Shown here one piece after another: positions 35,435-45,100 of a stretch of DNA of 64,000 nt. Location of the stretch: contig CAXXWF010000001.1 of the NCBI GenBank assembly GCA_963665865.2, positions 2,418,001 to 2,482,000 of the forward strand. The letters run 5' to 3'. The notes beneath the pieces were generated by a model, which made no database searches, was not told the origin of the DNA, and worked only from the letters and a program-made list of their open reading frames with translations. Source of the stretch: PHAA01 sp963665865. Its GTDB lineage: Bacteria > Bacillota > Syntrophomonadia > Syntrophomonadales > Syntrophomonadaceae. Position 1 is the stretch's first letter, and each line of letters starts with the position of its first letter. The translations under genes and the position numbers were made by a program.

Positions 35435-36820
35435 CTATATACCTCCTAATCTTCTAAAAACAGCCATCCCTGTACTAGTTATTTCAGCCAGATGTACACC
35501 CGAGATATATCTCTGCCCTTTCATCTTCTTTATCTCAAGTGACCTGAATCGCTTCCCTTTGCGAATAGTTGAGGATAGATAGATTTCCCCCTGAACTAAA
35601 GACGAAACAATAGTTTTGAGCGGTGATATTGCCCCAACCTGATCTTCATTCAGTATTAGAATGGTGGTACACCCCATCATATTTAAACTATTTTGCAAAC
35701 TCCTGAGCTGACTTTTAAGAACTAATAGATTATCACTAAATTCAATGAAAGTATTTACAAAGTCGATAACCACTCTTTGAATAGAATTTACTTCCACCTT
35801 TTTTATCACATCGCTAATGACCTCTTCGATACTGGTGCTGGAGAACACGCGATCTAATAAGAAAATGTCCTGTTCATAATTTATTTTCTCAACATTAATA
35901 TTGAATGAGTTAATATATTGACTGATAAAATGAGAGCTCTCCTCGGTTATTACCAATAATCCTTTTTCATCATGTTTTAAACCTTCCAATAAATAATGCA
36001 ATCCCATTACCGACTTGCCTGTACCCGAAGCTCCTTCAACCATAATTGTAGTGCCTTTCAAAAACCCTCCCCCCAAAATAGTGTCCAATCCGTCAACACC
36101 ACTGGGAAGTCTTTCTGCTACAGCACTGGTTTGGGGATCTAGCAATTTATTTGTTTTGGGAACACCAACTATTTCTAAACCAGTATTGGCAAATTTAAAA
36201 GGATATTTGCCGGATACAAAATCTTGACCTCGGGATTTAAGTATTTCTATATACCGTCTTCTAGAACGGAAAGATTCTTCAAAATAAAGTCGTATTACGG
36301 TATCCACCAGATACTCTTCAAAAGCCGTTTGCTGCGAACTATAATCGTCAACTTCTTTGGTCAATATAGAGGTCAAGCCCATTCTCTTGAAACCACTGCA
36401 TAAACTATATACTGACTTACGCAGCTCACTGGGGTTGCTTAATTCCATGTTAAATTGGGTAACACTATCCAATAATAATCTTTTCGCCGATATTTCTTTT
36501 ACAACACTATCCAGGAAACCGATGGTGTCATCCAAAATAATCTCTGGAGAAGTACATATAACCCTGAGCAGATTTTCTTCCTCGAGTTGGCGTAAATTCC
36601 AGCCATAATTAGCAGCATCTCTATATAATTGCTCCGGGAACTCTTCAAAGGTAATCACAATCCCCGGCTCATTCATTTCAATAATACCTTTATATACAAA
36701 TTCAAGCCCAAATGTGGTCTTACCAGCCCCCGGAACTCCTTCGACCAAAATAGCGCTCTTTTTTATAAAACCACCCAATAACAAGTCATTAAAGCCATCA
36801 ATGCCGGATTTTATCAACAT
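35435..36820 (-). CDS. double-domain KaiC-like ATPase (461 aa)
   Basis: Two RecA-type domains in tandem, like the CI and CII halves of KaiC. Domain 1 has Walker A GVPGAGKT (residues 28-35), glutamate pair in TFEEFPEQ and Walker B RLLLDSVTQF. Domain 2 has GASGTGKS, glutamate pair in ITEESSHF and RVVIDFVNTF. At 461 residues it is shorter than cyanobacterial KaiC (about 520). No kaiA or kaiB is nearby, so a circadian role is unlikely; archaeal and bacterial relatives act as signalling ATPases. First gene of the five-gene cluster. Confidence 0.88.
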   Translation of the reverse strand: MLIKSGIDGFNDLLLGGFIKKSAILVEGVPGAGKTTFGLEFVYKGIIEMNEPGIVITFEEFPEQLYRDAANYGWNLRQLEEENLLRVICTSPEIILDDTIGFLDSVVKEISAKRLLLDSVTQFNMELSNPSELRKSVYSLCSGFKRMGLTSILTKEVDDYSSQQTAFEEYLVDTVIRLYFEESFRSRRRYIEILKSRGQDFVSGKYPFKFANTGLEIVGVPKTNKLLDPQTSAVAERLPSGVDGLDTILGGGFLKGTTIMVEGASGTGKSVMGLHYLLEGLKHDEKGLLVITEESSHFISQYINSFNINVEKINYEQDIFLLDRVFSSTSIEEVISDVIKKVEVNSIQRVVIDFVNTFIEFSDNLLVLKSQLRSLQNSLNMMGCTTILILNEDQVGAISPLKTIVSSLVQGEIYLSSTIRKGKRFRSLEIKKMKGQRYISGVHLAEITSTGMAVFRRLGGI

Positions 36821-37457
36821 CCCTTACGCTCCTTCGATCGGTAATATTTGTAGTATATAATAATCCATCAAAAAAGGGGTTTCGCCATGTTTCAACCCTA
36901 CTTAATGTCGCATAAAAAAAGCATTCAGATTATAAAAATAACGATTAAAAATATTTTGTTAGCCAAGTAATGACAATTCAACGCTAAACACTCCCATTCC
37001 TCTATAAATCGCCAAGTTAATTAATACAAATTCTCATCATGTTCTACATTTACTTGGTTTTCTCGACATGTTTACCATAAATATCTTCTAATTAAGATAT
37101 TATCATATCGCAACTTGGACTTTAATAGCAAATTAACTAAATCCTGGGCGCAATTAATTAACCAATATTCTGGTGATTCAGACATAGCAGGGGAGCTTCC
37201 CTTTCGAGAAGCTCCCAGACCGTCAAAAAAGCCCAATAGCTGCGTTATTAAAGAAAGCCCATTCAATCGACGTACTTGTTAAGGGGACATTCCCTGTTAG
37301 GGGTGTGTCCCCACACCTTAAGCCGCCTCAATCACTGGCTTTCATTAATGTCTTGCTCTTGAACTTTTTTGCTCGGTCTGACTTTATCGACACTATAGGA
37401 GCTTCCCTTTCGAGAAGCTCCTATAATATCTGTTTTTTACTCAAAATATCGTGCTAT
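36821..37457. other. non-coding gap with three hairpins
   Basis: This 637-base gap before gdhA has two copies of one hairpin, GGAGCTTCCC-TTTC-GAGAAGCTCC, at 37191-37216 and 37397-37422, and a third, GGGGACAT...TGTCCCC, at 37283-37312 of the class seen at 18.2 and 22.7 kb. The second copy, followed by T-rich sequence on the plus strand, could be a terminator. A 64-codon minus-strand ORF at 37072-37266 has no good start site and I do not count it. The first part is AT-rich and should hold the promoter of the kaiC-like cluster, which I could not place. Confidence 0.5.
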
Positions 37458-38789
37458 TTATACGTTTCCTTGAGCTGCCATGGCATCCGCAACCTTTAAG
37501 AAGCCAGCAATATTTGCGCCGGCTACCAGGTTGCCACCAAAACCATATTCCTTAGCAGCTTCGCTGGATTTTTTGTAAATGTCAATCATAATGTTTTTCA
37601 GTTTGGCATCAACTTCTTCGAAGGTCCAGGAGTATCTCATGCTGTTCTGAGACATCTCCAGGGCGGATACAGCAACGCCACCGGCATTGGCTGCTTTGGC
37701 CGGACCAAACAGAACGCCATTGGCATGAAATACTGCAACTGCTTCCGGAGTTGAGGGCATATTGGCACCTTCGCCCACCGCAATACATCCGTTGGCAACC
37801 AGAGTCTTAGCCGCCTTTTCATCCAGTTCGTTCTGGGTAGCACTCGGTAATGCAATATCACAGGGAACCGACCATATGCCGTCACCTTCGAAATATTTCG
37901 CACCGCTGCACTCGGCTGGATAATCACTGCATCTTTTACGGTCAACTTCTTTAATACGTTTGATGACATCCAGGTTGATACCGGCTTCATCTACAAAATA
38001 TCCGTTAGAATCGCTCATAGCGATTACGGTAGCACCCAGTTCCATAGCCTTCTGGGCGGCATAGATAGCAACGTTGCCAGATCCAGAAATAACGACTTTC
38101 TTGCCCGCAAAGGATTGGCCTTTGGATTTCAACATTTCATCTACAAAGTAAACCAACCCATATCCGGTTGCTTCAGTTCTAGCCAAACTTCCGCCCCAAT
38201 TGAGGCCTTTGCCGGTTAAAACTCCTTCGTTAAGATTTCTAATGCGTTTGTATTGACCAAACATAAAACCAATTTCGCGGCCGCCCACACCAATATCTCC
38301 TGCTGGTACATCGGTATCTGCTCCTATGTGTCTGCATAATTCCGTCATAAAACTCTGACAGAACTTCATTATCTCATTATCTGATTTTCCCTTGGGATCA
38401 AAATCACTGCCGCCTTTACCGCCGCCGATTGGTAGACCGGTAAGGGAGTTCTTGAAGATCTGCTCAAAGCCGAGGAATTTAATTATCGATATGTTAACTG
38501 AAGGATGAAGCCTTAGTCCGCCCTTATATGGTCCAATGGCGCTGTTGAATTGAATTCTAAAGCCTCTGTTTACCTGTACTTTGCCATTATCGTCTAACCA
38601 GGGTACTCTGAATATTATTTGCCGTTCGGGTTCCACGATTCTTTCCAGAACTCCTGCCTTTGCAAACTCGGGATGTCTATCCATCACCGGTTCCAGTGAC
38701 TCCAGGACTTCTTTTACTGCCTGTAAAAATTCGGGTTCATGGGCATTCCTCTGCATTACCTTTTCCAATACATTACTGGCATAAGACAT
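37458..38789 (-). CDS. gdhA: NADP-type glutamate dehydrogenase (443 aa)
   Basis: Reversible amination of 2-oxoglutarate with NH4+. Hexameric family I features are PYKGGLRLHPSVN, GGGKGGSDFDPKGKSDNEI (catalytic lysine), DVPAGDIGVGGREIG and the Rossmann motif VVISGSGNVAIYAA. Two ATGs lie at the start; AAGGAGG is 10 bases before the ATG at 38789 (MSYASN) and almost touches the first one, so I prefer 38789. Two GTATAC boxes lie upstream. Confidence 0.95.
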   Translation of the reverse strand: MSYASNVLEKVMQRNAHEPEFLQAVKEVLESLEPVMDRHPEFAKAGVLERIVEPERQIIFRVPWLDDNGKVQVNRGFRIQFNSAIGPYKGGLRLHPSVNISIIKFLGFEQIFKNSLTGLPIGGGKGGSDFDPKGKSDNEIMKFCQSFMTELCRHIGADTDVPAGDIGVGGREIGFMFGQYKRIRNLNEGVLTGKGLNWGGSLARTEATGYGLVYFVDEMLKSKGQSFAGKKVVISGSGNVAIYAAQKAMELGATVIAMSDSNGYFVDEAGINLDVIKRIKEVDRKRCSDYPAECSGAKYFEGDGIWSVPCDIALPSATQNELDEKAAKTLVANGCIAVGEGANMPSTPEAVAVFHANGVLFGPAKAANAGGVAVSALEMSQNSMRYSWTFEEVDAKLKNIMIDIYKKSSEAAKEYGFGGNLVAGANIAGFLKVADAMAAQGNV

Positions 38790-38852
38790 CTTCTGCATTC
38801 CTCCTTCGGAATATTTTTTATTTATTTGTACGCATTTAACGAACTATGAAAA

Positions 38853-38941
38853 ATTATAAGTTTTATCTTAATAAAGTAAATAGGTTTTCGTCCGATATAA
38901 TGTATACATTTTTGCCTGCAAGATTGTATACATTATTATCA
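38853..38941 (-). promoter_or_regulatory. gdhA promoter with two GTATAC boxes
   Basis: TTTACT (38880-38875), 16 bases, TATAAT (38858-38853). The first GTATAC (38907-38902) ends exactly 21 bases upstream of the -35; a second (38941-38936) is centred 34 bases further up. Both are followed by ATTAT or AATCT on the gene strand. Confidence 0.65.
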
Positions 38942-38972
38942 TGAAAGCAGTCGGGATCAGGCCCGGCCCCAT

Positions 38973-40367
38973 TTATATTTTAGACAAATACTCATGAATC
39001 GCCCGGGCAGCTTTTTTGCCGGCTCCCATGGCTAGTATAACCGTAGCAGCTCCAGTCACAATATCACCTCCGGCAAACAAGCCTGGCTTGCTAGTTTGTC
39101 CAGTGGCTTCATCCGCAATGATGTTGCCATTTCTATTGATCTCTAAATCCGGGGTGGTTTGTGCAATCAGAGGATTAGGTCCCTGACCAATAGCCATAAT
39201 TACCGTATCTATTTCCATTATATATTCTGAGTTGGGGATGGGGACTGGCCTTCTTCTGCCCGAGGAATCCGGCTCACCCAGTTCATACTTCTGACACACC
39301 ATAGCTTTAACCCGTCCGCTGTCATCACCTAGAATTTCGACTGGACTGGTCAATAAACAGAACTGCACACCCTCTTCGGCCGCATGTTCAATTTCTTCAT
39401 TCCGGGCAGGCATTTCCTTTTCCGAACGACGGTAAACTATGGTTGATTCAGAAGCTCCCAGCCGCAAGGCGGTGCGCGCGCTATCCATCGCTACATTACC
39501 AGCACCAATAACTGCTACCTTCTGCCCAGTACGTATTGGGGTCAGGTATTCCGGGAATAGGTAACCTTTCATTAAGTTGGTTCGGGTTAAAAACTCATTG
39601 GCAGAGTAAACTCCATTATAGTTTTCGCCTGGTATATCCATAAAGTACGGCAGTCCAGCGCCAGTTCCGACGAACACCGCATCATAACCGTTCCCGAGCA
39701 GTTCATCTATGGTATTAATTTTGCCGACTACCATGTTAGTCTGAATCTCCACGCCCAGTTTTTTAATATTATCAATCTCTTGCTGAACAATGGCCTTGGG
39801 CAAACGGAACTCAGGAATACCATAGACCAAAACTCCACCCGGGATATGTAAAGCCTCCATGACAACCACTTCATGACCAAGCATAGCCAAATCGGCAGCG
39901 GCAGTTAGCCCCGATGGTCCCGAACCTACGACGGCTACTTTTTTCCCGGTGGGTATTACCGCCTCAAACGGTAGACTATTATCAGCGGTTCGATCTGCGG
40001 CGAATCTTTCCATGCGCCCAATGGCTACCGGTTGTCCCTTTTTACCCACAATACAATGTTTTTCACATTGGCTTTCCTGAGGACAAACTCTTCCGCAGAT
40101 ACCCGGCAGATTATTCTTTTCTTTAATCTTGGCAATAGCCTGAGCAAAATCTTTTTCCTCAATAAGTTTAATAAAAGCTGGTATATCAACTTCTACCGGA
40201 CATCCATCGATACAGAGCGGCTTTTTACACTGCAAACACCGAGAGGCTTCCAAAAGAGCCTGTTCCTCACTGTATCCCAATGCTACTTCGGTAAAATGTT
40301 TTATCCTTTCCAGCGCATCTTGCAGTGGCATACTCTGACGCGGAGGCCTTACCTTTTTTTCTGACAT
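38973..40367 (-). CDS. nfnB: NfnB-type subunit of NADH-dependent ferredoxin:NADP+ oxidoreductase (464 aa)
   Basis: Large, GltD-like subunit. Two 4Fe-4S clusters are bound by cysteines near the N-terminus (CLQCKKPLCIDGCPVE and CGRVCPQESQCEKHC). FAD and NADPH folds follow (VAVVGSGPSGLTAAADL, VAVIGAGNVAMDSARTA). It overlaps nfnA by 19 bases, which rules out a lone GltD homologue. Nfn bifurcates electrons between NADPH, NAD+ and ferredoxin, and so would set the NADPH available to GdhA and GltBD. Confidence 0.9.
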   Translation of the reverse strand: MSEKKVRPPRQSMPLQDALERIKHFTEVALGYSEEQALLEASRCLQCKKPLCIDGCPVEVDIPAFIKLIEEKDFAQAIAKIKEKNNLPGICGRVCPQESQCEKHCIVGKKGQPVAIGRMERFAADRTADNSLPFEAVIPTGKKVAVVGSGPSGLTAAADLAMLGHEVVVMEALHIPGGVLVYGIPEFRLPKAIVQQEIDNIKKLGVEIQTNMVVGKINTIDELLGNGYDAVFVGTGAGLPYFMDIPGENYNGVYSANEFLTRTNLMKGYLFPEYLTPIRTGQKVAVIGAGNVAMDSARTALRLGASESTIVYRRSEKEMPARNEEIEHAAEEGVQFCLLTSPVEILGDDSGRVKAMVCQKYELGEPDSSGRRRPVPIPNSEYIMEIDTVIMAIGQGPNPLIAQTTPDLEINRNGNIIADEATGQTSKPGLFAGGDIVTGAATVILAMGAGKKAARAIHEYLSKI

Positions 40368-41200
40368 TGTCCATCACCTCCACAACTACAAGCTTCGATG
40401 GCAGCTTTTTCTTCTCTTTCAAACATTCGGGCTCGCATCTGAGCAATATTCCAGTCTACCAGGTGCCCGTCAAATTCTGGACCATCTACGCAGGCAAACA
40501 TTGTTTTCTCTCCTACTGCTACCCGGCAAGCGCCACACATTCCGGTACCATCTACCATTATGGTATTCATACTCACCATGGTTTTTATCCCCCAAGGCCG
40601 GGTAAGCTCAGCAACTGCCTTCATCATATTCAGAGGTCCGATCGCCACTACTAAATCAACCGGGCCATTATTCTCAATGACCTTCCTCAATATATCAGTA
40701 ACAAAGCCTCTTTCACCCGCCGAACCGTCGTCAGTAGCTATCCTTAGGCTATCGCTGACCGCCTGCATTTCGTCCGTTAAGATGAGGTAGTCCTGACTAC
40801 GGGCCCCGATTATAGAGATAACCTCGTTACCCGCTAGTTTAAGAGCCCGAGTAATAGGATAAACGGGGGCTACCCCAACCCCTCCCCCTATACACACTAC
40901 TCGTCCTAGTTTCTCGATGGCGGAAGGCATGCCCAGAGGTCCTACTACATCCAGGATGTAATCCCCAACTTCCATTTGGCCTAGATCACTGGTACTTCTT
41001 CCCACCTCCTGGAAGATGAGCGTGATTAGGCCCTGGGACCGATCAAAATCAGCAACGGTTAGGGGAATTCTTTCCCCTCGTTCATTCATACGCAGAATAA
41101 TAAACTGTCCAGGTTGAACCCGGGCAGCTATATCTGGCGCCAAAACCTCAAATAATTTGAGAGAAGGCGCTAATACCACTTTTTGCACAATTTTGAACAA
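40349..41200 (-). CDS. nfnA: NfnA-type subunit of NADH-dependent ferredoxin:NADP+ oxidoreductase (283 aa)
   Basis: Small subunit related to dihydroorotate dehydrogenase electron-transfer protein. An FAD domain (PGQFIILRMNERGERIPLTVAD) and NAD domain (VVCIGGGVGVAPVYPI) precede a 2Fe-2S site (CGACRVAVGEKTMFAC). Family members start with a Met followed by (F/Y)KIV. Here that position is a TTG at 41200 with GGGAG eight bases upstream; an ATG nine codons earlier (41227) is possible. Confidence 0.88.
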   Translation of the reverse strand: MFKIVQKVVLAPSLKLFEVLAPDIAARVQPGQFIILRMNERGERIPLTVADFDRSQGLITLIFQEVGRSTSDLGQMEVGDYILDVVGPLGMPSAIEKLGRVVCIGGGVGVAPVYPITRALKLAGNEVISIIGARSQDYLILTDEMQAVSDSLRIATDDGSAGERGFVTDILRKVIENNGPVDLVVAIGPLNMMKAVAELTRPWGIKTMVSMNTIMVDGTGMCGACRVAVGEKTMFACVDGPEFDGHLVDWNIAQMRARMFEREEKAAIEACSCGGDGQCQKKR

Positions 41201-41264
41201 ATTATCATCTCCCACTCTATAATGCATTAAACTAATCCTGATGGATACTCGCTTAAATATTATA

Positions 41265-41319
41265 ATTTTAGACTTTATAAAAAGAATGTAAAGACTGTTA
41301 TGAAAAATATATTGTATAC
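41265..41319 (-). promoter_or_regulatory. nfnA promoter with upstream GTATAC box
   Basis: TTTACA (41292-41287), 16 bases, TAAAAT (41270-41265). GTATAC (41319-41314), followed by AATATATT, ends exactly 21 bases upstream of the -35. Confidence 0.65.
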
Positions 41320-41348
41320 CTTATTTATATATAAAAAAAAGCACTACG

Positions 41349-41570
41349 AATGACTGTTGGTCAGGAATCTTTTCCGCCGGTTTGGGCATGGTCTGATAGA
41401 TCACCCCGTCCATCAGTTCACGGGTAAACACATGATCATGGCCCTGGAAAAACACCGTTACTCCGGTATCTTTCATGATCTGCTGAATCGGTTTCCCAGC
41501 CGGGTCTCTTCAGGTCAATTAAGTATTTGCCGTTTTTATCGTAACCGCCCCATTCATACAGTCTAGTACC
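41349..41570 (-). pseudogene. remnant of a metallophosphoesterase, C-terminal part, frameshifted
   Basis: The minus strand reads YEWGGYDKNGKYLIDLKRPGW in one frame and, after a one-base loss, GKPIQQIMKDTGVTVFFQGH then DHVFTRELMDGVIYQTMPKP in another. The FFQGHDHVF piece is the metal-binding end of calcineurin-like phosphoesterases. The rest of the gene is missing: the left part stops at a CTAGTACCCTGT sequence that also forms the ends of the MITE-like element at 60.7 kb. Confidence 0.7.
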
Positions 41571-41665
41571 CTGTCAACTCCGCGCCTATTAATTTCAATA
41601 AGTTACGATTTGCTCGCCTCGCAAAGTGTCGAAGTCAGGAAAAGTTGTTTTGCTAAAAATGACAA

Positions 41666-41689
41666 AGGCGCCCATAAGGGGGCGCCTTC
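41666..41689. repeat. GC-rich hairpin
   Basis: AAGGCGCCC and GGGCGCCTT form a perfect stem. A second inverted repeat, ATGATCGG/CCGATCAT, lies at about 41708-41745. Both lie in a stretch of about 150 bases that interrupts a copied flank of the 52.8-kb operon end. Confidence 0.5.
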
Positions 41690-41754
41690 TTCGAAACAGC
41701 TGCTACCATGATCGGCCAGGGGGTATACCCGTCTGAACCGATCATTTTTCAAAC

Positions 41755-41843
41755 CCCCCGAGCTCGCACCCGGAGGGTGTCCTTATTTACAGGTTTCACT
41801 CAGGCCGTCGGTATTTTTTACCGGTGCGGCAGCCTTTTTAGGA
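41755..41843 (-). pseudogene. third copy of the 3' end of the glutamate-synthase-like gene
   Basis: About 90 bases from CCCCGAGCTCGCAC to the codons for AAAPV and DGLSET match the ends of the gene at 52811 and the broken copy at 46692. Homology stops at 41843, where IS91-like sequence begins. A short flank (CAACTCCGCGCCTAT at about 41577) is also shared with 52752. Confidence 0.75.
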
Positions 41844-41847
41844 CATT

Positions 41848-42084
41848 TCAGGATGGCAAGCTAAATGTAGCTGTATGATAAATCTTTTGAATCAGACGGG
41901 CCCAGTTTCTACGAAAGGCCTTTTTTGAAATATCAGATTCAACCAGCGCCGGCATCTCTACATCAGACTCGGTTTTTTTGCGCATCCCCCGCGACTTGTT
42001 GGAATAATATCCGTAATATCTGACCAACTGTTCTCCCTCATTGGGAATATGGGTAACAAGTCTTGCCAACCAATCAAGGGCCAT
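41848..42084 (-). pseudogene. IS91-family transposase fragment
   Basis: The reading frame MALDWLARLVTHIPNEGEQ followed by VRYYGYYSNKSRG and FRRNWARLIQKIYH is characteristic of the C-terminal region of IS91/IS801-type Y2 transposases. The normal ending (a CPKC zinc-like motif) is lost where it joins the copied operon end, and the upstream part is missing or frameshifted. Confidence 0.7.
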
Positions 42085-42184
42085 AAAGCTACTTTTAAGA
42101 GTTCATCAAAACAATCAGCGCAGAATTTTTTGGTATTCTCCAGACGTTCATCATTCAATGACAAAGCCTTTTTTCATAGGCAAA

Positions 42185-45100
42185 TTAATTTAGATTTTCA
42201 CCCCCATTACCTTCTAATGAAAACGTAATTGGTTCTGATGTATTTGCCGCCCCATCAGTAAAAGTAACTATTATTGTTTTTGGTATTCCATTGTTATCTC
42301 CAACATTCCATCCAGCTAGACTTCCTAAATCAGACACCGATCCATTTACTATATCCACTGCTAAGCCAGTTGTATTTGTGACAATGTCACTATCGAGCCC
42401 GTAAATATGAAGTGCATCATCATTAGTCGTTGTATTATCTGTAAACAATATTGTTACGGCTCCGCTACCAAAACTTGTACCCGCAGTTATTACTCCTCCT
42501 GCTAAGATATCATTTGGTATATTTATCACGGTTACCTTTGATACTGCACTTGTTTCGGTTGCTGTCTTGGCTCCAGTTGCAGCATTATTCGTATTTGTTA
42601 TTAGGCAATAGTAGTAGGAGGTTCCTGCTGCAGCTACGTTTGGCATATATGTTGCTGTTGTTATCCCCAATGATGTCCCACCGATTGTAGATGCTGTCGT
42701 ATTACTGTACCATAAATAACTTACTATTCCGCCATCGCTTACTGTTGCGGTTGCATCTAAAGTCACTGCGGTACCCACCGTCGTTGTTTTAGCAGTTAAA
42801 TTATTTGTAACAACTGGGGTTGCTGCATTAACCAATGGGGTTACGGGGTTCAGCCCAACTACCTGGACTGGCGCCAATCGGTTAGTGGTAGTATTATCGC
42901 CTAACTCACCAGCACCATTAGACCCCCAGGACCAAATAGTGCCATCGGTCTTTATAGCATAGCCACTATCGCGGCCGCCATCTATAGCAACCACATTGAC
43001 AAGACCTGAAACCTGCACTGGTTCATGTCGATCTGTAGTAGTATTATCACCAAGAACGCCATTGCCATTCCAGCCCCATGACCAGACCGTGTTATCGGGT
43101 TTCAAGGCATAACCACAGCAATCCCCACCGGCAATATCTATTATCCCACTTAGATTGTGAACCTGTACCGGAACAGAGCTATCGGTGGTATCGTTATTAC
43201 CCAACTGACCAAAGTTATTTCTCCCCCAGGCCCATACGCTGCCATCAGCCTTGAGCGCATAGCCAGTACCACCCATGCAGGCGATGTGTATCACACCGCT
43301 CAAGCCCTGCACTTTCACCGGATCGGCTCTATCAATAATAGTGCCGTCGCCTAACTGTCCGTATGCATTATCCCCCCAGTCCCATACGGTTCCATCGTTC
43401 TTTAAGATATAGGTGTCAGCCTTAGAAACCCCCGAGGCTGGTATACATGCAACAGATTTAACATTACTCAGACCAGTAATCTGTACCGGTACTGAACTAT
43501 TCCCGACTGTCCCGCTTCCAAGTTGCCCGGCGCTATTTTCACCCCATCCCCACAGGGTTCCATTCGACTCTACAGCATAGGCGGTATGCCACCAGTTGGC
43601 AATAGAGGTCACACTACTAAGTCCTGTTACCGTAACGGGAGTCAGGCTGTCAGTAGTAGAACCGTTTCCTAACTGACCACTGTCATTTCGTCCCCAAGCC
43701 AGAACCGTTCCGTCCGATTTTAAAGCATAACCACTTCCCTCTCCACCATCCATAACCATAACGTCTGAACCAATATTGGTGCTAATATCAACTGGTAGGT
43801 GCTGCTCGTTATTATTATTATTACCTACCTGTCCATATATGTTGTTCCCCCATCCCCAAACCTTACCATCACTGCTCAGAGCATACGTGGTTGACCAACC
43901 GGTTGCAAATGGTATTTGGGTTATTGGTGCAGCAATTATCTGAACTTTGTAGGTGGTTGTCTTACCTTCAACTGTAATGGTAAGCACCTGGTCTACGGCT
44001 GGCACTGTACTATCAAAACCGCTAACATCAGCGGTAGTTATAGCCTCTATTTGAGTTCTGCTGTCGCTGTATGTTCCAGTTACCACCAGACCACCTATGG
44101 ACAGAGTTTCTCCTATAAAATAGCTCAACTTGGTAGCAGAATGAGTTATTGCCAGACTCTGTAATGTAACTGAGCTTCTGCTGCCACCATTGTTTGAGGT
44201 ATTCGTAGTGCCAGGATTCGATTCCGCAGTCTGCACCGCCTGGCTAATTATTTCCACAACCGAAAGTGGCGGTGTCGGCGGGTTCACCAGTGGCGATACC
44301 TGGCCAGGTAATGTTGCTGCCGGCGGAGGCGGCGGTGTTGCCTCCCTGTTTTGGTCCATGGTCTGGGCAGTCTGCGTCATCCAGGTCTGGGCCTGCACAA
44401 ATTGTTGCAGTGTTGCAGGGGGCATGGGCGCAGGCGGCGGAACTGTTCCTGCCTGGGTTACTGTGGTACTCTGGTTGCCGGTCAAAGAAACGGTTTGACC
44501 CCCACTGGTTACTTCGGCATCTCCGGTCAAAACAGCTGTGCTTGATTGCCCATTTGCATTTGCGAAATTATACCAAAACGTGCCTCTTATAGCAGCGACG
44601 CCCGATGGCATGTCTACCTGTATCTTGACTTTCTTTTGTTGGGAAGCTGCATACCAGGGCAGGGTCCCATCAGCTAATAGACCGGTGGTTTTGTTACCGC
44701 TGCTGGTTTCATATTTGGCAGCTAAGCCGCCTAAAATGGTGCCTTGTTTGAGTTTTATATCTAACCAGTCTACAGCAGTTCCTTCACTGCCATCGGCTTT
44801 GAGGTATTTTCTTCCTTTGGTTTCTACTACGGTTATCTGGGTGTCTTCTTTTAAGAACAGGCTGCTGCCGTCAGGATAGTCTATTTCCGCACTGCTCTTG
44901 GCTCCGGTTTTTATTATATATCCTGCTTTTACTACGGTTTCGCTTTTTACTTCTACGGTCTTTTGGTTTTCAGTTGATTGTATGGTTACACTGCCTTCCA
45001 GGGTTTTAAGTTTTCCTTCTAAGGAGGCTGCATAAAGTCCAGGGTCTTCAGTAAGTAGTATTCCTAAGGCATGGGCTAAACTTATTCTGCTAAATGGAGC

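Noticed and set aside
35435..36820. A circadian KaiC clock
   Set aside because: No kaiA or kaiB is present, the protein is shorter than KaiC, and KaiC-like double ATPases are common outside cyanobacteria in other roles.
37072..37266. A 64-codon minus-strand ORF between the kaiC-like cluster and gdhA
   Set aside because: No good start site, it crosses a hairpin repeat, and the translation resembles no protein.
44190..44879. Several plus-strand ORFs opposite the SLH protein gene
   Set aside because: They are antisense shadows of a long gene with clear domains, low-complexity in composition and without ribosome binding sites.
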